A model generated the notes under the pieces. The model ran no database searches. It had not been told where the DNA came from and saw only the letters and a program-made list of their open reading frames with translations. Position numbers and translations under genes: made by a program. 64,000 nt of DNA from a virus. How positions within the stretch are numbered: the first letter of the stretch is position 1; each line of letters starts with the position of its first letter. Positions 37,765-45,584 of the stretch are shown piece by piece. The stretch covers positions 1 to 64,000 of the IMG/VR virus record IMGVR_UViG_3300037839_000499. One strand, written 5' to 3'.

Positions 37765-38246
37765 TGCCTCCCGTAATCATTCCGGAAAACAACAAGGTTT
37801 CGGACATTCTTCGAGGAGTGCCGGAGTCAGTTAATCCAAGCGGGATCGCTGGAGGATATGTCGCATCGTCCTCGTTTGCTCCTTTAGGCGTATCGGCATA
37901 CACGATTCCGCCGGCAGCAACAACCTTCAATATAAATACAACGGCCACAGCGACCAAGTCGTATGAATCAAACTTTCTAACATCTTGGAGCACCTATGCT
38001 ACATACCAAACAACCACTCAATCTACGACCTTTCCTTCTTTCTTTATGAATGGCACTAAGGAGTCATTCAGAAGCGCATCGACGGTGGTTGATGTGTTTG
38101 CTTACGCGTACACAGCTACAGGAACTAACCCAGATGACCCGTCTGGAAACTTTTCGGCAACTACGTCCGCTTTGGGGACTTATGTCTTTAATACTTATTT
38201 AGTCGGATGGTGGACTTTCGCTGGATTTACGAGGTCAATCGCATGA
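37764..38246 (+). CDS. Hypothetical structural protein, 160 aa
   Basis: Start ATG overlaps the preceding stop (TAATG). The sequence is Ser/Thr/Ala-rich with aromatic residues in the second half and few charges, as in beta-structured virion proteins. Its stop overlaps the next gene (ATGA). No family is recognised. Confidence 0.65.
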   Translation: MPPVIIPENNKVSDILRGVPESVNPSGIAGGYVASSSFAPLGVSAYTIPPAATTFNINTTATATKSYESNFLTSWSTYATYQTTTQSTTFPSFFMNGTKESFRSASTVVDVFAYAYTATGTNPDDPSGNFSATTSALGTYVFNTYLVGWWTFAGFTRSIA

Positions 38247-38464
38247 CAAGGCACGACCTTTTGAATGACATCCACGCTAGGGTGGTTCGGCTTGAGACAC
38301 TAGCTGAGGGTAATAAGGAGGTTCTGTCAGATCTTCAAAAGAAGGTGAACCACCTTGAGCATGTCCGTGGAGTCATCGCCACGATGGGCGGCATACTGGG
38401 GGCAATCGCTGGACTTATCGGAAGCATAATAGTGAATCTATTTACTGTGAGGAATGGCCAATGA
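38243..38464 (+). CDS. Holin-like membrane protein, XhlA type
   Basis: 73 aa. ATG 38243 overlaps the preceding stop. Residues ~5-45 form an amphipathic coiled helix (DIHARVVRLETLAEGNKEVLSDLQKKVNHLEHV) and residues ~48-68 a single membrane helix (IATMGGILGAIAGLIGSIIVNLF). This is the layout of XhlA/hemolysin-like proteins that act with holins in lysis. It sits apart from the lysis cassette at 41.3-42.7 kb, so an alternative is a virion membrane component. Confidence 0.6.
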   Translation: MTRHDLLNDIHARVVRLETLAEGNKEVLSDLQKKVNHLEHVRGVIATMGGILGAIAGLIGSIIVNLFTVRNGQ

Positions 38465-39324
38465 CATCAATGCAACTAGCCCAGCAAGTGTTGTCATACT
38501 CAATACTTCCCCAGGATCCAGCGTCTATTCCGGCCGATGCGGCCGCCACAATCGTAAACTGCATTAATAAGGGGTTCTCAAGATACTTCATTTACGCCCC
38601 ATCGAGCCGAAAGACTACGTTTGTCTCAAGCTACGTATTGGCTCCGACATCGCTGACGGCCACTTTCACAGCAGGGTCAGCAACTTTTTCTGGGAGCGGA
38701 CTCTCTGGATCGACTAGGATCGGTGACACCCTATACATCGGGGGCAAGAAGAAGGTATTGGCAACCGGAGAAAGCCTTCGGGAGCCATGGGATATGGGGT
38801 CTGGGCAGGCATCTGGGACTCTGTACGATGATGCGGTTGCATTGGCAGACCCCATCCGAAGAGTAGAGGGATCCATCATCTGGAATGAGACCAGAAGGCT
38901 CGAGTTCCTGCCGGAAGCACCAATTGTAGAAGATCAGGTAAAGCTGATCAATTTCAGCGGAGAACCACAATACTTCACGATTGAGAATCTGGGAGACACG
39001 GTTGGAGGCGCAGTAAGAGCCTTGCTTCGGATATTCCCGCTTCCTGCAACCGCTGGAACGATTCGGTTTACGGCCCAGATAAATCCACAGCGTCTATCCA
39101 TTTTTGACCTACAAAGCGCAGTAACAATTTACATAAACCCAACTGATTTGGATGCGTTTGCTCTGCCATTCATCATTGAGGAGCTTGCTCTTACAAAGTA
39201 TTGGCCTGACAAGGGAGACAAGAACCTAGCGAGCAAATCATCCGAAAAGGCTGAGGCTCTGTTAAAGGCATTCCAAGAATCAACTGGAGGCGGGTCGCGC
39301 GTAATGACGCCCGGAAACTTCTAA
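38461..39324 (+). CDS. Putative tail or head-completion protein, 287 aa
   Basis: ATGA-coupled on both sides. N-terminal helix (MQLAQQVLSYSILPQDPASIPADAAATIVNCINKGFSRYF) then a long beta region with GDTLYIGGKKKVL and a C-terminal helix ending in QESTGGGSRVMTPGNF. Looks like a podovirus tail-tubular or adaptor protein by size and neighbours, but no diagnostic motif was seen. Confidence 0.6.
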   Translation: MTSMQLAQQVLSYSILPQDPASIPADAAATIVNCINKGFSRYFIYAPSSRKTTFVSSYVLAPTSLTATFTAGSATFSGSGLSGSTRIGDTLYIGGKKKVLATGESLREPWDMGSGQASGTLYDDAVALADPIRRVEGSIIWNETRRLEFLPEAPIVEDQVKLINFSGEPQYFTIENLGDTVGGAVRALLRIFPLPATAGTIRFTAQINPQRLSIFDLQSAVTIYINPTDLDAFALPFIIEELALTKYWPDKGDKNLASKSSEKAEALLKAFQESTGGGSRVMTPGNF

Positions 39325-40064
39325 TGATTGTAATGCCGTTATCCTATTCGGGCCAAAACAGACTGGCAAATGACATTAATACGATCTTATCAAAGATCCG
39401 CGTGGGTTGCGCTATGGCGAGGCAAGACAGCCAGCTAAACCCACCAACCAACATGATGGTGGACTTGCCTGAAGGCATAGATTTCGAGATTACGGCAATT
39501 TACTCTCACCAAAATGCTGGATATGCAAGGCAGACTACCACTACGAATTCTGGGAATACTGTCAATTCTGGAACTAAAAATAATACTGGAAGCACTAACG
39601 AGTCGGAGGCGAACACGGAATCAGGAGCTGAAACAGGCGCAGATACAGAAAGAGGAACGGAAGGCAATTCTGCAACGGATAGGGTCTCCGGCTCATCCAA
39701 TAAAGCGCAAAACGAGTCTGGATCTGAAACTGGGGGTGACTCCAAGAGCGAGACTGGAACAGAGTCCGGCTCGGAAGGAGACAGCCGCAGCGAATCGGAG
39801 TCTGGTTCGATCTCTGAAAGTCAAAGTGATAGTAAGAGCGGAAGCATTTCTGAAAGTGAATCGGAAAGTGAGTCCGGAAGTGAGAGTGGCTCAAAAAGCA
39901 ATAGCCTAAGTGGGTCCGGAAGTGAGAAGACAAGCGGGAAGAAGGAGCAAGCAGCTGCCGTGGGTCGACAGGTTAAGACTTTTGAGGATGAAACTGGCGG
40001 GGCCGGACCTCAGCTCTCGTTCCCAGACAATTTACCGCCCCAAGGCGGTACTTCATGCACCTAA
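39324..40064 (+). CDS. Acidic serine-repeat protein
   Basis: 246 aa. Residues 1-70 form a folded N-terminal domain (NDINTILSKIRVGCAMARQ...MMVDLPEGIDFEI) shared with the protein at 40604-41344. Residues ~75-215 are a low-complexity Ser-Glu/Gly repeat (SES, SGSE, SESESES) with strong negative charge. The C-terminus is short and ordinary (GRQVKTFEDETGG...GGTSCT). Similar Ser-Asp/Glu linkers act as extended stalks. It is the first of three adjacent repeat proteins. Confidence 0.75.
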   Translation: MIVMPLSYSGQNRLANDINTILSKIRVGCAMARQDSQLNPPTNMMVDLPEGIDFEITAIYSHQNAGYARQTTTTNSGNTVNSGTKNNTGSTNESEANTESGAETGADTERGTEGNSATDRVSGSSNKAQNESGSETGGDSKSETGTESGSEGDSRSESESGSISESQSDSKSGSISESESESESGSESGSKSNSLSGSGSEKTSGKKEQAAAVGRQVKTFEDETGGAGPQLSFPDNLPPQGGTSCT

Positions 40065-40076
40065 CAGGAGAACCAT

Positions 40077-40607
40077 ATGGCATTTCAAGCAGTAGACATT
40101 AAGAACCAAAGCACAACAAACGAGGCTGATTGCCGTACAGACAGCAATACAAACTCAGGCTCGGAATCGAACTCCAACTCGGGGTCAAATAGCGGGAGCA
40201 CAAGCGGATCTAACTCTGGATCAAACTCTGGATCCAATAGCGGATCGGAGTCTGGATCTAATAGTGCAAGTAATAGCGGTACTAATTCATCGTCAAACAG
40301 CGGGAATAATAACGCAACTAACACGGGAACCATTACGGGAACTAATAATTCGACAGGGTCTAATAGTGATACAACAAGCGAAAGTGGATCTAATTCAAAT
40401 TCATCGTCAAAGTCCAACTCTTTAAGTAGGTCAAACTCTTCAAGCCGCTCCGCGTCGGCAATCAAGAGTGGGAGTCAAAGCGGAATCAGTAGCCAGAGTG
40501 CAATTACGAGTCAGAGCGCATCTAAAATACAGTCTGAGCGTGATGACATAGGATGCGTCATCCGATTCAGGGTTCCAATCGTGGTGCAATTCCCTGGAGA
40601 TCCATGA
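40077..40607 (+). CDS. Neutral serine/asparagine-repeat protein
   Basis: 176 aa with a good Shine-Dalgarno site (CAGGAG) before ATG 40077. It is almost all repeat: SGSNSGSN units (residues ~22-125), then Ser-rich with K and R (SSSKSNSLSRSNSSSRS). A short folded end, DDIGCVIRFRVPIVVQF, closes it. It lacks the N-terminal domain of its two neighbours. Stop overlaps the next start (ATGA). Confidence 0.7.
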   Translation: MAFQAVDIKNQSTTNEADCRTDSNTNSGSESNSNSGSNSGSTSGSNSGSNSGSNSGSESGSNSASNSGTNSSSNSGNNNATNTGTITGTNNSTGSNSDTTSESGSNSNSSSKSNSLSRSNSSSRSASAIKSGSQSGISSQSAITSQSASKIQSERDDIGCVIRFRVPIVVQFPGDP

Positions 40608-41344
40608 TTATTGCCCCTGTCGCAGATCTGGATTTAGTAATTAGGGATACCTTGCGCGAGATTCGCAGGGGCATCGCAACAGCTCGAAGCGCAAACCAAT
40701 CAAACCCAACCGCAGGACTTATGGCGGATCTTCCAGAGTACGTGGATTTTGAAATACAAGTAATTACAGGCCATCAGGTACTCTCAAGGGACAGCTCCGA
40801 TACCGACTCTGGAACCACAATCAACAGCGATACCACAACCAACACGGATACCACTACCAACAGCGATACTAATAACGATAGATCTAATAATAACGACACG
40901 TCCACAGAGTCCACAAGTCAATCTCAGGGCGGGTCGAACAATAAAACTAGGAATGCGTCGGGTTCGTTAAGTCGTAACGCGCAAAACAACAAAACCTTAG
41001 CTGGGACCAGCTCTAGCTTCCGATTCATCTCAAAAAGCGGAAGTTCGAATGGATCGAAGAGTAATAGTCGCAGCGTTTCCAAGAGTGGATCCTCAAGCGA
41101 CTCCAGAAGCACTAGCAAGAGCGGATCAAAGTCTCGCAGTAATAGCGTTTCTGGATCTGGATCAAACAGTAAGTCCACAAGCCGAAGCATTAAAACCCTT
41201 AACAAGCAAGAGGCCGACAACGTGCGCGCGTACGGGGTGTTGGATGAGGCAACTGGAGACTATATTGGCACCGGCAACTCAAGCAACCCGTTCGGGTTCA
41301 ATTCTCTCAGCGGCCGCACCCCGGCCCAACCATCATGCGGATAG
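40604..41344 (+). CDS. Basic serine-repeat protein
   Basis: 246 aa from ATG 40604. Residues ~5-58 (LDLVIRDTLREIRRGIATARSANQSNPTAGLMADLPEYVDFEI) align clearly with the N-terminus of the acidic repeat protein. After a Ser/Thr/Asn/Asp stretch, residues ~145-205 are a basic Ser-Lys/Arg-Gly repeat (SKSGS, RSNSR). The C-terminus has EADNVRAYGVLDEATG. A paralogue with opposite repeat charge. The stop overlaps the u-spanin start. Confidence 0.75.
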   Translation: MIIAPVADLDLVIRDTLREIRRGIATARSANQSNPTAGLMADLPEYVDFEIQVITGHQVLSRDSSDTDSGTTINSDTTTNTDTTTNSDTNNDRSNNNDTSTESTSQSQGGSNNKTRNASGSLSRNAQNNKTLAGTSSSFRFISKSGSSNGSKSNSRSVSKSGSSSDSRSTSKSGSKSRSNSVSGSGSNSKSTSRSIKTLNKQEADNVRAYGVLDEATGDYIGTGNSSNPFGFNSLSGRTPAQPSCG

Positions 41345-41718
41345 TCTTAATCGCCTTCCTCGCTCTGGCTGGGTGTGCGTCTCTGCCACCACCCAAGAAT
41401 CCTTCTTTTGACAGAACGTGGGTGTATCTGGACGAAGCAGAAAGAAACTCTTCGGGCGGGGTTAGTAACGCCATCAAGAAGGCCAAGGAGCAACTAGCGG
41501 CCGCGGAGCAGGCTTGCATGGATAACACCAAGCTGGTGGATCAGTACGCAAAGGATATTGCGGTGTTGCAGGGAAAGGCTGACTACTGGAAGGAAAAGCA
41601 GCGGAAAGCGTTGAAGGAGTTGTGGGTGTGGAGAGGATTACTCATTGGCGTAATCATATTCGCAGCCCGAGGGCCGATCCTATGGGGCATCAGGAAGCTT
41701 GTGGGGATACCTTGGTGA
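41335..41718 (+). CDS. Unimolecular spanin (u-spanin) candidate
   Basis: 127 aa with a lipoprotein signal (VLIAFLALAGC, lipobox L11-A-G-C14), a helical, charged middle likely to form a coiled coil (~45-95), and a C-terminal membrane helix (RGLLIGVIIFAARGPILWGI, ~98-117). An outer-membrane lipid anchor plus an inner-membrane helix in one polypeptide is the defining design of u-spanins, which fuse the two membranes of Gram-negative hosts in the final lysis step. It is followed at once by a multi-span protein and the endolysin. Confidence 0.75.
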   Translation: MRIVLIAFLALAGCASLPPPKNPSFDRTWVYLDEAERNSSGGVSNAIKKAKEQLAAAEQACMDNTKLVDQYAKDIAVLQGKADYWKEKQRKALKELWVWRGLLIGVIIFAARGPILWGIRKLVGIPW

Positions 41719-42059
41719 ACTGGATTAGGAATCATCAAGGCGCTGTATCGCTGGTTATCAGCGTTTTAGCTTTTTGGTTTGGCGGAAGTGTAATTCAAGC
41801 CATAGATCCAACGGCCGGGCGGTATGATACTGGGGCATTGCATGGCCTAATAACCGGATCTGTGGCCTACCTTACGGCCGTGTGGCTGGCGTGGATGGTG
41901 CTTCAAATCGAGTGGCCGACACTTAATGAGCATATTGACCTTCAGAAGTGGTTGCAGGACTGGAGGGTAATCAGACCGGAACAAAGGGTATGGTTTACCC
42001 TTGCGGTTTGGGGTCTCTTATTTGCTGGGGGAATTACGTGCCTGCTGGGGTGGAGATGA
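41715..42059 (+). CDS. Multi-span membrane protein, holin candidate
   Basis: 114 aa from GTG 41715, which overlaps the previous stop (GTGA). Three hydrophobic helices: ~10-27 (AVSLVISVLAFWFGGSVI), ~40-60 (GLITGSVAYLTAVWLAWMVL) and ~91-110 (VWFTLAVWGLLFAGGITCLL). Position between u-spanin and endolysin suits a holin, though the short linker regions are unusual for known classes. Confidence 0.6.
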   Translation: MNWIRNHQGAVSLVISVLAFWFGGSVIQAIDPTAGRYDTGALHGLITGSVAYLTAVWLAWMVLQIEWPTLNEHIDLQKWLQDWRVIRPEQRVWFTLAVWGLLFAGGITCLLGWR

Positions 42060-42544
42060 GGATCTATGTTCTGGCGTATTTTCTGCTGGCTTCTTGGGTA
42101 TCGGCCAAAACGGACGACCGAGAGTCCGTCCTTGCCGTCGCAAGGCCCTTGGTGGGCGAGGTAGAACATGGCAACAATGCTGGAGAATTTGTCGAAAGGG
42201 TCTTGTCATCTGTTGGGCTGGGTGCTGGGAACCCTTGGTGCGCCGCTTTTAATTATTATGTTTTCGAAAAAGCGGGCTTTAAGGATCGAGTACCAAAAAG
42301 CGCGTGGTCTCCAGACTGGCTTAGAGGAGGCGAAAGGCGGCGCGTCGGGCATCCGGCGGACGTATTCGGCATATACTTTCCTTCGAGAGGCCGTATCGCC
42401 CATACGGGTATCGTCGAGATTCAGCAGGGGCCTTGGCTTACGACCATTGAAGGCAATACCAATGAAGCTGGGTCAAGGGATGGGGACGGTGTTTATCGGA
42501 AAAAAAGGTCGGTCAACTCGGTCATCTTAAAGACGTACCTATGA
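42056..42544 (+). CDS. CHAP-domain endolysin with signal peptide
   Basis: 162 aa, ATGA-coupled. Residues 1-17 are a signal sequence (MRIYVLAYFLLASWVSA). The CHAP-like fold carries NPWCAAF (catalytic Cys62), RIAHTGIVE (His116) and TIEGNTN with DGDGVYRKKR, as in phage amidase/peptidase enzymes of this type. It cleaves peptidoglycan. The signal suggests export by the host Sec system or a SAR-type membrane-tethered endolysin. Confidence 0.85.
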   Translation: MRIYVLAYFLLASWVSAKTDDRESVLAVARPLVGEVEHGNNAGEFVERVLSSVGLGAGNPWCAAFNYYVFEKAGFKDRVPKSAWSPDWLRGGERRRVGHPADVFGIYFPSRGRIAHTGIVEIQQGPWLTTIEGNTNEAGSRDGDGVYRKKRSVNSVILKTYL

Positions 42545-42660
42545 ATCCATTGATCATCTGCCTAGGAGTTGTGGTTTTCATGATAATTGTACCAACTCTA
42601 GTTGCCTTCTGGTTGTGGGTTAAGGACAAAGAGCAGAAAGGATATTGGGACTCAGAATGA
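42541..42660 (+). CDS. Small single-span membrane protein, 39 aa
   Basis: ATG 42541 overlaps the endolysin stop (ATGA), and its own stop overlaps the next start. Residues ~3-27 (PLIICLGVVVFMIIVPTLVAFWLW) form one membrane helix, followed by a charged tail (VKDKEQKGYWDSE). It may be a pinholin, antiholin or lysis accessory. Confidence 0.65.
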   Translation: MNPLIICLGVVVFMIIVPTLVAFWLWVKDKEQKGYWDSE

Positions 42661-43019
42661 AACAACCAAGCCAACAGCTAATGAAAGTCCAGGACTGGAT
42701 GGAGCAAGCTTTCAACAGGGAAGACATCCGCGAAAAGATCGTAAAAGCAATCGAGACAGGCCTTACAGCCAATAGGCATCAATGGGAGGGCAAGGCTCAA
42801 TGCGCTTATGAGGTGCCTGACTACGGCATTAGGATAAAAGCAGCCGAGCTTGCCCTGAATTACATCATTGGAAGGCCTGTGGAGCGTTCGCAAATAGTGG
42901 TTGCGCATCAGAGATCCATCGACCCCAAGGAGCTGATTGAAAAGTCTCCAGCACTAAGGAGAGCCTTGAAGCACCTTGTCGAATCAGAACAGGAGGGAAA
43001 AGATGAAATCAGCAGTTAA
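42657..43019 (+). CDS. Hypothetical protein; possible small terminase-like
   Basis: 120 aa, helical, ATGA-coupled. The central KAAELALNYIIGRPVERSQIVV resembles the helical core of small terminase subunits, where a similar helix ends in a G-R-P-V turn, but the usual N-terminal helix-turn-helix is not clear. Function stays open. Confidence 0.45.
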   Translation: MKQPSQQLMKVQDWMEQAFNREDIREKIVKAIETGLTANRHQWEGKAQCAYEVPDYGIRIKAAELALNYIIGRPVERSQIVVAHQRSIDPKELIEKSPALRRALKHLVESEQEGKDEISS

Positions 43020-43335
43020 TAACCCGGATTCTGACGCTCTTAATATTTGGGACTCAGCCAAGGAAGACGGGATTAGGAAATACAAGGCTGGGAGAGCTGC
43101 CCATAAGACATGCTTTTGGACCGGCGGGGCGGAATGGTATGTGAATGAGGCTAGAGCTGAGGCGCTTGATTTAATCGCCTACATACACCACACCAAAAAG
43201 AGGGTTCAGGGGCTTAAGGAGGCCGTCAAAGCATTCGCGTCCGGTGAAATTGGAAAAGATATTTTCGTGAGAACGGCCATGCGCTTGATAGAAGGCATGC
43301 CAAGCGGGAACGGAAGGAGCCGAAAAACAGAATGA
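43003..43335 (+). CDS. Hypothetical protein, possibly MazG/DUF5664-like
   Basis: 110 aa. ATG 43003 is preceded by CAGGAGG, so the overlapping longer frame is not needed. The body (GIRKYKAGRAAHKTCFWTGGAEWYVNEARAEALDLIAYIHHTKKRV) is all-helical and shows the E-A-x-D-x-x-A-Y pattern of phage MazG-like nucleotide pyrophosphohydrolases, but key acidic residues are incomplete. Its stop overlaps the phosphoesterase start. Confidence 0.5.
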   Translation: MKSAVNNPDSDALNIWDSAKEDGIRKYKAGRAAHKTCFWTGGAEWYVNEARAEALDLIAYIHHTKKRVQGLKEAVKAFASGEIGKDIFVRTAMRLIEGMPSGNGRSRKTE

Positions 43336-44138
43336 GCGCACCAAAAATATTGCTAGTCATTTCAGATATTCATTGCGGATCTGAAGTTGGGCTAATGCCC
43401 CCAGACTCAAAAACAAGGTCAAAGAACACCCTGGGGTTTGGTAAAAACATCCATCAGAAATGGCTATGGGATAAGTGGCTACTAATGCAGGAGGAGTTTC
43501 ATGCGTACCGCAAAAAAGATCCTTTTGTCCTTCTGCTTAATGGAGATCTCACGGAAGGCGTTCACCATCACAGCATTGAATCTTTGACTCAATCTGTTGA
43601 AGACCATGCAAACATGGCGATTGAGGCTCTCACTCCGCTTGCTGACAAAGCTGAACAGATCTTTGTTACCCTTGGAACCGAGTGCCATACCGGAATGATT
43701 GAGCACATGATTGCCGACAAGCTTGATGCAAGAAGTGGAGCAGCAAGGGGAACTTGGCTTTTCAAGGTTGGCGGGTGCCTTATCAACGCAACCCACCACA
43801 TAGGTACAGCCACTAGAGCCTACACCGAGGCCGGGCAACTGTCTGGTGTTATGGCGAATGCTAGGCTCCAAAGCGCGAGGGCTGGGCATCAGCCTGCTCA
43901 AATCTACTTGCGAGGTCATAGGCATACTGGGGGCTGGTTTTCCGACGGGTGCTCAATGATTGGAGTTACTGGGGCATGGCAGTTTCTTACTAGATTTGGG
44001 AAAAAAGTCGTGCCCGACTCCGTGCCAAGACCAAGCGTCCTTATTTTGGATTGGAGAAACACCAAGTCTGGCGATCTGCCAGCCATAAAAGAGCTAGTAT
44101 ATGCGCCAGAACAAGAAGAAATCGACTTCATCTCCTAA
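43332..44138 (+). CDS. Calcineurin-like metallophosphoesterase
   Basis: 268 aa. Metal-binding motifs appear in order: SDIHCGSE (D12, H14), LLNGDLTEG, VTLGTECHTG, INATHHIG and GHRHTGGW. This is the two-metal phosphoesterase fold used for nucleic-acid or nucleotide phosphates. An N-terminal helix-rich cap (residues ~30-65) may set specificity. In phages such enzymes often sit with replication or nucleotide genes. The substrate is unknown. Confidence 0.88.
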   Translation: MSAPKILLVISDIHCGSEVGLMPPDSKTRSKNTLGFGKNIHQKWLWDKWLLMQEEFHAYRKKDPFVLLLNGDLTEGVHHHSIESLTQSVEDHANMAIEALTPLADKAEQIFVTLGTECHTGMIEHMIADKLDARSGAARGTWLFKVGGCLINATHHIGTATRAYTEAGQLSGVMANARLQSARAGHQPAQIYLRGHRHTGGWFSDGCSMIGVTGAWQFLTRFGKKVVPDSVPRPSVLILDWRNTKSGDLPAIKELVYAPEQEEIDFIS

Positions 44139-44403
44139 CCGAATCGATCTTGAGCGGTCTGCGTGGGAAGCCATTCTCAGGAAACAGACGCAAATGAAGT
44201 TCGACAAGATTCCACCAGGGTGGATCAACTATGAGCAGTTCGCAGAGAAGATGGGCGTTTGCCGAGAGGTCGCAGAGTTAAAGCTGAGGCAACTAGCAAG
44301 GGCTGGGCTATGCGAAAGAAAGGAGTTTAAAGTTCTGTGGGAGTGTGGAGGCGGCCGCGTCCCCACCGCAAGATTCCGACCTTATTTCAAGGTGAAGCAA
44401 TGA
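44101..44403 (+). CDS. Winged-helix DNA-binding protein
   Basis: 100 aa, overlapping the phosphoesterase end by 38 nt. Residues ~40-88 (GWINYEQFAEKMGVCREVAELKLRQLARAGLCERKEFKVLWECGGGRV) fit a winged helix: recognition helix then beta wing. A basic N-terminus (MRQNKKKSTSS) supports DNA binding. Target unknown; a local regulator is plausible. Confidence 0.65.
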   Translation: MRQNKKKSTSSPNRIDLERSAWEAILRKQTQMKFDKIPPGWINYEQFAEKMGVCREVAELKLRQLARAGLCERKEFKVLWECGGGRVPTARFRPYFKVKQ

Positions 44404-44765
44404 ATCCTCAAGAGTTTCGTGAAATGGTTTCGAAGCGTCGGTTTAACCATCCGATGCCCCAAACGCCACCAACGCCGCAACACTCAATGCCATCAATCCC
44501 GCAGATGGCGATGAACCTAGTAAAAGACGGGGCCAAGTGGATACAGGGCGGGATGAAGCTCGTCGCAGACGAAGTCGTGGAGGAACGAATGAAAATATGT
44601 AATAGCTGTGAGTTTTACGTAGGCTCGAGATGCTCAAAGTGTGGATGCCAGATGCGAGTCAAGACTACGCTGGCGACAAGCTCTTGCCCGATAGGGAATT
44701 GGGGGCCGGTTACTACCGCGATTTTGGCTTCCAATCAAACTCAAACGAGTCCGCCGGCATCCTAA
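44400..44765 (+). CDS. DUF6171-like zinc-ribbon protein
   Basis: 121 aa, coupled by ATGA. The N-terminal third is Pro/Gln/Met-rich and disordered. Residues ~68-102 contain CNSCEFYVGSRCSKCGC and later SSCPIGNW, a treble-cysteine zinc ribbon of the DUF6171 type. The last ~50 nt overlap the convergent epimerase-like gene. A protein or nucleic-acid interaction role is likely. Confidence 0.75.
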   Translation: MNPQEFREMVSKRRFNHPMPQTPPTPQHSMPSIPQMAMNLVKDGAKWIQGGMKLVADEVVEERMKICNSCEFYVGSRCSKCGCQMRVKTTLATSSCPIGNWGPVTTAILASNQTQTSPPAS

Positions 44766-45114
44766 GCTCGTCTGCCGAGTCATACGGCACGTCGGTACAG
44801 TTTAGAACGACTGCCTCATCAGATCCCAATGCGGTAAAGCCATGCCATACCCCTGGATGAATCACAAGGACGCTGTCAAATGGCATTAGGACTACGGATT
44901 TAGTGATTGAGTCGGTATGCAGACCGACCATAAGCCGGCCTGACAGCACGATGAATCGATCTGTCTGCTTTTCGTGCTTATGCCAAGCCTTTACAACACC
45001 GGGAAGGCAAGTTGTAACATAAACGTGCCCGATATTACCGAAGCTGGCGTTTACAAGCTCTGCAAGCCAACCCCTGTCATCGATATGCTTGTGAATCTTG
45101 AACTGGGCATTCAT
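44713..45114 (-). CDS. RmlC-like cupin (dTDP-sugar epimerase/isomerase-like)
   Basis: 133 aa. HIDDRGWLAELV, AWHKHEKQTDRFIVLSGRLMVGLHTDS and IHPGVWHGFTAL are conserved cupin segments of dTDP-4-dehydrorhamnose 3,5-epimerase-like proteins, including the histidines that line the active site. It would act on a nucleotide sugar during deoxysugar synthesis. It is the distal gene of the minus-strand operon, coupled by ATGA to the SET gene. Confidence 0.82.
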   Translation of the reverse strand: MNAQFKIHKHIDDRGWLAELVNASFGNIGHVYVTTCLPGVVKAWHKHEKQTDRFIVLSGRLMVGLHTDSITKSVVLMPFDSVLVIHPGVWHGFTALGSDEAVVLNCTDVPYDSADELRMPADSFEFDWKPKSR

Positions 45115-45584
45115 GTCTTAGGCTTGCACCAAGTGTCGTAGTAACCTTGCCCCCACCAAGTAACTATCTCTTCGCCCTTCTTGATCTGTTTTGTTGCCCC
45201 AAAGACCATAAGAAGCTGGTCTGCGATGATCGCAAATGAGGCGTTTGCGTCCTCTTGCTTGTCGGCGCAGTTGTAAATCGCTCCATAACCTAGTGGGAGT
45301 ATGTAGCGGGTTCCGTTGGCAGGGCAGTTAAGCAGGCATGGAGGCCGAGTTGGCCCAGGATTGCAATGGCAAGAGACAGGATATGCGTACCTTGAGATCG
45401 TTGAGTCGCGCTGATACTTCGCTGGCCAGTCGAATATCATGCAATGGCAGAACTCTATTGCCTCTTCCTTTTCAAAATCTTTGCTGGCAAAAACCCCCAT
45501 TCCCTTATGGTCTGCCCCCTTAAGGCTAACTGATGGCAAGTGGCCAGAAGCCTTTATCTCGGAGTACTTTTCTACCAAGTTCAT
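45111..45584 (-). CDS. SET-domain protein (putative lysine methyltransferase)
   Basis: 157 aa from ATG 45584, which overlaps the upstream stop (ATGA). KGMGVFASKDFEKEEAIEF is the first SET beta motif. YGAIYNCADKQEDANASF occupies the place of the usual N-H-S/C SAM-binding motif, here N-C-A with the later N-A-S. KKGEEIVTWWGQGYY replaces the usual ELTxxY end. A cysteine cluster in the middle (CHCNPG...CLLNCPANG) may bind zinc. SET genes are uncommon in phages. It may methylate a host or phage protein. Confidence 0.75.
   Translation of the reverse strand: MNLVEKYSEIKASGHLPSVSLKGADHKGMGVFASKDFEKEEAIEFCHCMIFDWPAKYQRDSTISRYAYPVSCHCNPGPTRPPCLLNCPANGTRYILPLGYGAIYNCADKQEDANASFAIIADQLLMVFGATKQIKKGEEIVTWWGQGYYDTWCKPKT

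Noticed and set aside
40085-40465. 126-aa minus-strand frame rich in D, E and L opposite the serine-repeat gene
   Set aside because: It mirrors the simple Ser-Gly-Asn repeat of the plus strand; repeats keep the antisense frame open. No start signal or fold.
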